From the NCBI GenBank assembly GCA_900316575.1, contig ONDJ01000002.1, forward strand, positions 62,001-126,000: a DNA stretch of 64,000 nucleotides, given 5' to 3'. A program made the position numbers and the translations under genes. Of the stretch, positions 59,059 to 64,000 are shown piece by piece. Every line of letters starts with the position of its first letter. Position 1 is the stretch's first letter. The stretch comes from an uncultured Prevotellaceae bacterium (GTDB lineage Bacteria; Bacteroidota; Bacteroidia; Bacteroidales; Bacteroidaceae). Below the pieces are notes generated by a model, which was not told where the DNA came from, did not search any database, and saw only the letters and a program-made list of their open reading frames with translations.

Positions 59059-60110
59059 TCCACGATGAGCATCGCATCGCCGAAAGGACCAAACTGATAA
59101 CCTTTCTTCACAGCAACTTTATAGGCATTCATCGTTTGCTCATAGCCACCAAAAGCTGTTGCAAGCATCAGCTGGGGAGTTTGTGGCAAATGGAAATTGA
59201 TGAGTAAGGAATCGGCTACTCGGAAATCGTAAGGCGGATAAATAAACTTATTGGTCCATCCGTCGTACTCCCTCACACGGCCATACGTTCCTACAACCGC
59301 TGTCTCTAATGCACGCATTGTGCTTGAACCAATGGCCAAAATATGCTGCTCTTTATCCCGAGCTTCATTGACACGATTTACGGTTGCAGTATCAATGCGC
59401 ATTTGCTCGCTATCGGTCTTGTTTTTAGACAAATCCTCCACGTCAGCACTTTGGAACTGGTTCAAGCCATTGTGGAAGGTTACATAAGCGGTGTCAATGC
59501 CCTTGATGTCAAGACGGGTAAACATTTGCTTAGAAAAATGCATACCTGCCGAAGGTGCGCACACAGCTCCTTCTTCCTTCGCAAAAATGGTTTGGTAACG
59601 CTCCAAATCCTCGGCCTCTACTTCCCTACCTACATAACGCGGAACAGGTGCTTCGCCCAGTCCGTAAAGCATTTGCTTGAACTCGTCATGGTCGCCCTCG
59701 TAAAGGAAGCGCAATGTACGCCCACGATTGGTAGTATTGTCTATCACCTCGGCGACAACACTGCCATCTTCGCCAAAAAAGAGTTTATTACCAATGCGAA
59801 TTTTGCGGGCGGGATCTACGATAACGTCCCACAGATGGAACTCCTCATTCAGTTCTCGCAGCAAAAATACTTCAATGAGCGCTCCCGTCTTCTCTTTGTT
59901 GGCATAAAGCCGAGCTGGAAAAACACGTGTGTTGTTGAACACAAAGAGATCGTGCTCTTTGAAATAGTCAATGAGATTGACAAACTCCTTGTGTTCAATG
60001 TCGCCCGTTGAACGATGAAGCACCATCAGGCGGCATGTATCACGATTCAGTGCTGGATACTGTGCTATGCTCTCTTGAGGAAGGTTGAACTTGAATTGAG
60101 AAAGTTTCAT
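59055..60110 (-). CDS. queA: S-adenosylmethionine:tRNA ribosyltransferase-isomerase
   Basis: 351 residues. Builds epoxyqueuosine on tRNA from preQ1 in the cytosol. The start MKLSQFKFNLPQESIAQYP, DRDTCRLMVLHR (residues 22-33), LFVFNNTRVFPARL (55-68), GAVCAPSAGMHFSK near 178 and the C-terminal NFHLPQTPQLMLATAFGG near 310 are family signatures. It is between truB (57-base gap) and folK (overlap), an order repeated in many Bacteroidota. Confidence 0.96.
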   Translation of the reverse strand: MKLSQFKFNLPQESIAQYPALNRDTCRLMVLHRSTGDIEHKEFVNLIDYFKEHDLFVFNNTRVFPARLYANKEKTGALIEVFLLRELNEEFHLWDVIVDPARKIRIGNKLFFGEDGSVVAEVIDNTTNRGRTLRFLYEGDHDEFKQMLYGLGEAPVPRYVGREVEAEDLERYQTIFAKEEGAVCAPSAGMHFSKQMFTRLDIKGIDTAYVTFHNGLNQFQSADVEDLSKNKTDSEQMRIDTATVNRVNEARDKEQHILAIGSSTMRALETAVVGTYGRVREYDGWTNKFIYPPYDFRVADSLLINFHLPQTPQLMLATAFGGYEQTMNAYKVAVKKGYQFGPFGDAMLIVE

Positions 60111-60167
60111 TTCTAAAAAAAATAACCATTAGACAATCTATAATCGCATTCTCTCTTTACGCTTCGT

Positions 60168-60896
60168 CTATGCAGGCTTTTCTTCTGATAAAGCGGCTGA
60201 GGACTTGGAAGGAGCGAGGCTGCTAAGCCATTCTGGAAAATCTTCCAATTGGTGGCATCGCTCCACACGGACATCGCCTACGCGTGTGCGCCGCAATGAT
60301 GTGAGATGGGCTCCACAGCCTAACGCTTCACCAATGTCGCGCGCTAAAGCTCGGATATAAGTGCCTTTTCCGCAGGTGACGCGAAGTATCACATCGGGCA
60401 TGTCGTATTGTACGATCTCTATTTTTTCAATGTGTATGCGCTTGGCTGCAAGTGTCACGTCGCGACCTTTTCTGGCTAAGTCGCAAGCCCGATCGCCTGC
60501 TATTTTACAAGCGGAAAAAACGGGTGGCACCTGCAAGATATTTCCTTCAAAACGATGCAACACTTCTTCTATCATCTCACGACTGATGTGTTCCGTTGGA
60601 AACGTGGCATCTATGGGATGTTCCAAGTCGAAGCTTGGCGTTGTTGCTCCCAATCGCAAACCGGCCAAGTATTCTTTCTCGTGGAGTTGCAAAGCCTCGA
60701 TCTGCTTGGTAGCCCGTCCGGTGCATACGATTTCCACACCCGTCGCCAAGGGATCAAGCGTACCAGCGTGGCCTACTTTAAGCTTCTTTACACCGAGATG
60801 CCTGCACAACAGATAGCGCACACGCGCCACGAGCTGAAACGAGGTCATCCGATACGGTTTGTCGAAAGCCAGTATTTCGCCTGCAAGGAAATCCAC
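60168..60896 (-). CDS. truB: tRNA pseudouridine(55) synthase
   Basis: 242 residues. Makes pseudouridine at position 55 in the tRNA T-loop. The catalytic Asp is in GHAGTLDPLATGVEIVCTGRAT (about residues 42-63). ILAFDKPYRMTSFQLVARVR is the N-terminal KP motif, and RVTCGKGTYIRALARDIGEALG near 168 is the C-terminal family motif. A PUA domain is absent, as usual in Bacteroidota. The gap to uppP is 15 bases, so they are co-transcribed. Confidence 0.96.
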   Translation of the reverse strand: MDFLAGEILAFDKPYRMTSFQLVARVRYLLCRHLGVKKLKVGHAGTLDPLATGVEIVCTGRATKQIEALQLHEKEYLAGLRLGATTPSFDLEHPIDATFPTEHISREMIEEVLHRFEGNILQVPPVFSACKIAGDRACDLARKGRDVTLAAKRIHIEKIEIVQYDMPDVILRVTCGKGTYIRALARDIGEALGCGAHLTSLRRTRVGDVRVERCHQLEDFPEWLSSLAPSKSSAALSEEKPA

Positions 60897-60911
60897 AAAA
60901 AGTTATAGTAT

Positions 60912-61754
60912 TTAGAGACTCAAAACGATTGTTAACAGCCCAACAGCTACACAATAATAAGCGAAATAAATCAGTTTGCCTCTGCGCACAATGCCTATCA
61001 TCCATTTGCAGGCTATTACGCCACTGACAAAAGCGGCCAAAAAGCCTACCAGTAGTGGCACAGTACCTATTCCATTAAAAGTTGCTTCCACGCCTTCGCG
61101 AAACACCTTAATGGTATCCAACAAGGCTTCGCCAAGAATTGGCGGTATTACCATCAAGAAAGAAAACTGCGCCATACTTTCCTTGCGATTGCCCAGCAGC
61201 AAACCCGTTGCTATCGTAGAGCCACTGCGACTAATACCTGGGAGCACAGCTAAAGCTTGAGCCAATCCTATGACAAAGGCATCCTTCAGGGATATTTCAT
61301 CTTTTTGCCGAGGCTTAGCATAGTACGAAAAAGCGAGCAACGAGGCGGTCACAAGCAGACAGAGCCCAACGACAAGAAGGCCTGAACCGAAAATTTCCTC
61401 AACGGTGTCTTTGAAGAAAACGCCCACAATTCCTACGGGAATCATAGAAACGATAATAGCCAGCACATAACGCTGCTCCGCATTCATACGCTCCCACAGC
61501 ACTGCGCTCCCCGAGGGAGTTGTAGCAGGAATACGACAGAACGAGCCGCGAATGAGCTTCAATATCTCATGACCGAGCACCACGATGGTGCTCAACACGG
61601 TTGCCACATGAACAGCCACGGTAAATACCAAGTTCTGATCGGCATCTACTCCCAATATGGCTGAACCGATTGTCAAGTGTCCACTACTACTCACCGGCAG
61701 GTACTCCGTCAATCCTTGCACCAAACCGAGCAAAAAAGCTTCAAGCGTTCCCAT
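60912..61754 (-). CDS. uppP: Undecaprenyl-diphosphate phosphatase
   Basis: 280 residues. Regenerates the C55 lipid carrier for peptidoglycan and polysaccharide export; inner-membrane with about eight helices. The first conserved motif is [13 protein letters not shown] (about residues 14-26, Glu and Ser of the active site) and the second is [18 protein letters not shown] (about 166-183). BacA/UppP size is typical. The gene sits five bases after DUF3098 and before truB in the conserved Bacteroidota order. Confidence 0.96.
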   Translation of the reverse strand: MGTLEAFLLGLVQGLTEYLPVSSSGHLTIGSAILGVDADQNLVFTVAVHVATVLSTIVVLGHEILKLIRGSFCRIPATTPSGSAVLWERMNAEQRYVLAIIVSMIPVGIVGVFFKDTVEEIFGSGLLVVGLCLLVTASLLAFSYYAKPRQKDEISLKDAFVIGLAQALAVLPGISRSGSTIATGLLLGNRKESMAQFSFLMVIPPILGEALLDTIKVFREGVEATFNGIGTVPLLVGFLAAFVSGVIACKWMIGIVRRGKLIYFAYYCVAVGLLTIVLSL

Positions 61755-61759
61755 TGGCT

Positions 61760-62017
61760 TTATTTCTTAGTTAGGTTCACATCTGCATCATCGCCCTTAC
61801 GGTTTGCTGGAAACAGGATAGCTGCTATCATCAACAAATATCCCACCAAGCACACCAGCGGGGCTACCTTCACGTGTAAAGCACTAAACACTTGGGGATT
61901 GAACTGCTCGGCTGAAGAGGCATCGCCAGCCATTAGCCACATTCCTATTACGACAATGGCCATAGCCACAGCCAATAAGATAAAATTGATGCGCGAAAAC
62001 GCAAATTCTTTTTTCAT
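61760..62017 (-). CDS. DUF3098 family small membrane protein
   Basis: 85 residues with two helices: [20 protein letters not shown] (residues 9-28) and [20 protein letters not shown] (about 47-66). The N-terminus [11 protein letters not shown] and the loop [14 protein letters not shown] match DUF3098. The family is normally found just upstream of uppP with ftsX; here the next gene upstream is metG on the same strand, so ftsX is not adjacent. Promoter at 62069 heads the DUF3098-uppP-truB-queA-folK operon. Biochemical function not established. Confidence 0.88.
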   Translation of the reverse strand: MKKEFAFSRINFILLAVAMAIVVIGMWLMAGDASSAEQFNPQVFSALHVKVAPLVCLVGYLLMIAAILFPANRKGDDADVNLTKK

Positions 62018-62068
62018 AGATTATTTCACACGCTCTGTGCCACGGGCACAATTTTCCTAAAATCGGCG

Positions 62069-62076
62069 CAAAAGTA
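62069..62076 (-). promoter_or_regulatory. -7 box (TACTTTTG) of the DUF3098-folK operon
   Basis: Minus-strand exact TACTTTTG, 52 bases before the ATG at 62017 and only one base from the metG terminator stem. Confidence 0.65.
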
Positions 62077-62077
62077 C

Positions 62078-62107
62078 GAAAAAAGCGAGTTTAACACTCG
62101 CTTTTTC
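62078..62107 (-). terminator. Terminator of metG
   Basis: GAAAAAAGCGAGT (62078-62090) and ACTCGCTTTTTC (62096-62107) with loop TTAAC. On the minus strand the stem is followed by a run of T, so it closes metG; the mirror side can act on the plus strand. Confidence 0.8.
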
Positions 62108-62167
62108 AAAACTTTATGCACGAAATCGCTATTTATTGAGCTTTTTTGTCTTCTTTCTGCAGTGCGA

Positions 62168-64000
62168 TTATACCACTGGACTGCCCGTTTGCGCCTTGCG
62201 GTCAGTAGTAATAACGCTGAGTGTTCCGTCGGGGTTTTGCACGGAAAGCACCATGCCTTGGCTCTCTATACCACGCAGCTTGCGAGGCGGCAGATTGGCG
62301 ATAAAACAGATGGTTTTTCCTATGAGTTCCTCGGGTTTATAGTGCTGTGCTATACCGCTAACGATGGTTCGGGGTGTGTCGGTTCCGTCGTTCAACGTAA
62401 GGCAGAGCAACTTGTCGGCTTTCTTTACCTTCTCACAGGCGGTGACTTCGGCGGTGCGAATATCGAGTTTTTCAAAATCCTCAAAAGCGATATCAGCCTT
62501 TACGGGCTCTGGCTTCCAAGCCGCTACCTCGCTCTTGGCTTTCATGTCCTGAAGTTTCTGAACTTGGGCTTCAACGGCGCTGTCTTCAATCTTTTCAAAG
62601 AGCAGTTCGGGCTTAGCAAGTTGCTTGCCTTCTTCCAGCAGGTTGATTTCTCCAAGACGGTTCCATTCCACCGACGTCATTCCGAGCATCGTGCGCAGAC
62701 GCTGCGAAGAGAATGGCAGGAAGGGTTCAAAAGCGATGCTAAGGTTGGCCACAAGCTGCAAGGAGAGGTTGAGAATGGTTTTGACACGCTCGGGGTCGGT
62801 CTTTACCACTTTCCACGGTTCGCTATCGGCCAGATATTTATTGCCTATGCGTGCCAAGTTCATGGCTTCTTTCTGTGCATCGCGAAAACGGAAGTTTTCC
62901 AACAATCGTTCAAGCTCTGCCTTCACGCCTTGGAACTCAGCGATAACAGCTTGGTCCATTTCTGTGAGACAGCCCATGGCTGGCACACGACCTTCGTAAT
63001 ACTTATGCGTAAGCACCAGCGCACGATTGACAAAGTTGCCATACACCGCCACAAGCTCGTTGTTGTTGCGAGCTTGGAAGTCGCGCCAAGTGAAGTTGTT
63101 GTCCTTGGTCTCGGGAGCATTGGCTGTCAAGACGTAGCGCAACACGTCTTGCTTTCCAGGAAACTCACAGAGATACTCGTCGAGCCAAACCGCCCAGCCC
63201 CGCGAGGTGCTGATCTTATCGTCTTCGAGATTAAGAAATTCGTTGGCGGGCACGTTGTCAGGGAGAATGTAGCTACCTTCAGCCTTGAGCATCGCGGGGA
63301 AAACGATGCAGTGGAATACAATATTGTCCTTGCCGATGAAATGAACGAGCCGTGTTTCTTGGTCTTTCCACCAAGTTTGCCACGTGTCGGGGAGGATTTC
63401 GCGCGTGTTGGAGATGTAACCTATCGGAGCGTCAAACCACACGTAGAGCACCTTGCCCTCTGCTCCTTCAACGGGAACGGGTATGCCCCAATCAAGGTCG
63501 CGCGTCACAGCGCGAGGATGCAGGTCCATATCAAGCCACGACTTGCATTGTCCATATACATTGCTGCGCCATTCCTTGTGGTCGCTGAGTATCCATTGGG
63601 ACAGCCACGACTGATGTTTGTCGAGCGGCAGAAACCAGTGCTTCGTCTTTTTCAGCACAGGTGCACTCCCGCTGATGGCACTCTTAGGATTGATGAGTTC
63701 GGTGGGCGAAAGATCGCGTCCGCATTTTTCGCATTGGTCGCCATAGGCTTGCGGGTTGTGACAATGCGGACACTCACCGGTGATGTATCGGTCGGCAAGG
63801 AAAGTTTTTGCCTCTTCGTCATAGTATTGCTCACTCTCTTGCTCCACAAATTCACCCTTTTCGTATAAAGTGCGGAAGAATTCTGAAGCCGTTTGTCGGT
63901 GCGTCTCAGAGGTAGTGCGGCTATAGATGTCAAAAGAAATGCCAAACTCTGCGAACGACTTCTTGATGATGTTGTGATAACGGTCCACAACCTGCTGTGG
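62168..64000 (-). CDS. metG: Methionine--tRNA ligase, N-terminus outside window
   Basis: 611 residues are visible; the frame stays open to the right edge ([12 protein letters not shown]), so the start and the HIGH motif are outside, about 75 residues short of the family's length of ~680. The zinc knuckle is [33 protein letters not shown] is the phylum's form of the KMSKS loop. [17 protein letters not shown] is the methionine pocket. The C-terminal ~110 residues form a Trbp111-like tRNA-binding domain ([37 protein letters not shown]). The terminator is at 62078-62107. It is followed in the same direction by the DUF3098 operon. Confidence 0.96.
   Translation of the reverse strand, partial: PQQVVDRYHNIIKKSFAEFGISFDIYSRTTSETHRQTASEFFRTLYEKGEFVEQESEQYYDEEAKTFLADRYITGECPHCHNPQAYGDQCEKCGRDLSPTELINPKSAISGSAPVLKKTKHWFLPLDKHQSWLSQWILSDHKEWRSNVYGQCKSWLDMDLHPRAVTRDLDWGIPVPVEGAEGKVLYVWFDAPIGYISNTREILPDTWQTWWKDQETRLVHFIGKDNIVFHCIVFPAMLKAEGSYILPDNVPANEFLNLEDDKISTSRGWAVWLDEYLCEFPGKQDVLRYVLTANAPETKDNNFTWRDFQARNNNELVAVYGNFVNRALVLTHKYYEGRVPAMGCLTEMDQAVIAEFQGVKAELERLLENFRFRDAQKEAMNLARIGNKYLADSEPWKVVKTDPERVKTILNLSLQLVANLSIAFEPFLPFSSQRLRTMLGMTSVEWNRLGEINLLEEGKQLAKPELLFEKIEDSAVEAQVQKLQDMKAKSEVAAWKPEPVKADIAFEDFEKLDIRTAEVTACEKVKKADKLLCLTLNDGTDTPRTIVSGIAQHYKPEELIGKTICFIANLPPRKLRGIESQGMVLSVQNPDGTLSVITTDRKAQTGSPVV

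Noticed and set aside
63150..63260. Missing KMSKS loop in metG
   Set aside because: KISTS in [15 protein letters not shown] is the usual variant in this phylum, not a defect.
62162..63868. 568-residue open frame antisense to metG
   Set aside because: Opposite strand of a clear metG; codon bias of the sense gene explains the open frame, and the product lacks recognisable motifs.
1..64000. CRISPR array, complete insertion sequence or prophage
   Set aside because: No regularly spaced repeats, transposase, integrase or phage structural gene was seen on either strand.

Overview
The window is chromosomal DNA of a host-associated Bacteroidota, most likely Bacteroidales and Prevotellaceae-like. Four kinds of evidence support this. 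Nearly every transcription unit is preceded by the Bacteroidota -7 box TAnnTTTG, usually TACTTTTG. Secreted proteins end in type 9 secretion (T9SS)-like C-terminal segments. Families largely confined to this phylum are present (DUF4924, DUF3098, DUF2723, the four-helix-bundle suffix family). MetG carries the KISTS signature typical of the phylum. Both edges cut a gene: an M60 peptidase on the left and metG on the right.

Left part (1-13.2 kb): an M60-type metallopeptidase and a large secreted repeat protein; a voltage-gated cation channel with an animal-calcium-channel-like filter; a LysE-type exporter; DUF4924 plus rfbD, flanked by a direct repeat; an ECF sigma factor with a putative membrane anti-sigma partner. 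A divergent five-gene operon follows: a polyphosphate polymerase (VTC fold), a DUF4956 membrane protein, a DUF2490 outer-membrane protein, a tiny T9SS-tailed protein and a Cthe_2159-like surface protein.

Middle (13.2-34.7 kb): a non-coding stretch with a palindromic dispersed repeat; a Ser-type sulfatase with a BspA-like leucine-rich-repeat protein; a GH27 alpha-galactosidase broken by two frameshifts; a CoA-transferase divergent from myo-inositol-phosphate synthase; class II aldolase. A short AT-rich island of unrecognised small genes follows, one ending in an SSB-like tail. Then come valS, a DASS transporter, dnaE, a DUF2795 gene, and an unrecognised two-gene unit with a structured leader.

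Right part (34.7-64 kb): an M16 peptidase, an acyltransferase, a Wzx-type flippase, pth and the L25 gene on the minus strand; a second Ser-type sulfatase; a second inverted copy of the palindromic repeat; and a four-helix-bundle protein. A run rfbB-tsaE-GH20-GH89 combines housekeeping genes with glycosidases. tRNA-His and nadB come next, followed by a DUF2723 membrane glycosyltransferase with its small neighbour, a deacetylase, an rRNA methyltransferase and tRNA-Arg. The conserved block DUF3098-uppP-truB-queA-folK (here a folK-GNAT fusion) and metG close the window.

Taken together, the M60 peptidase, two sulfatases, GH20, GH89 and the decayed GH27 fit foraging on sulfated host mucin-type glycans. 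They are scattered among housekeeping genes, and no SusC/SusD pair is visible. No complete insertion sequence, prophage or CRISPR array was seen. All functional assignments come from reading motifs in translated sequence; no database search was possible.
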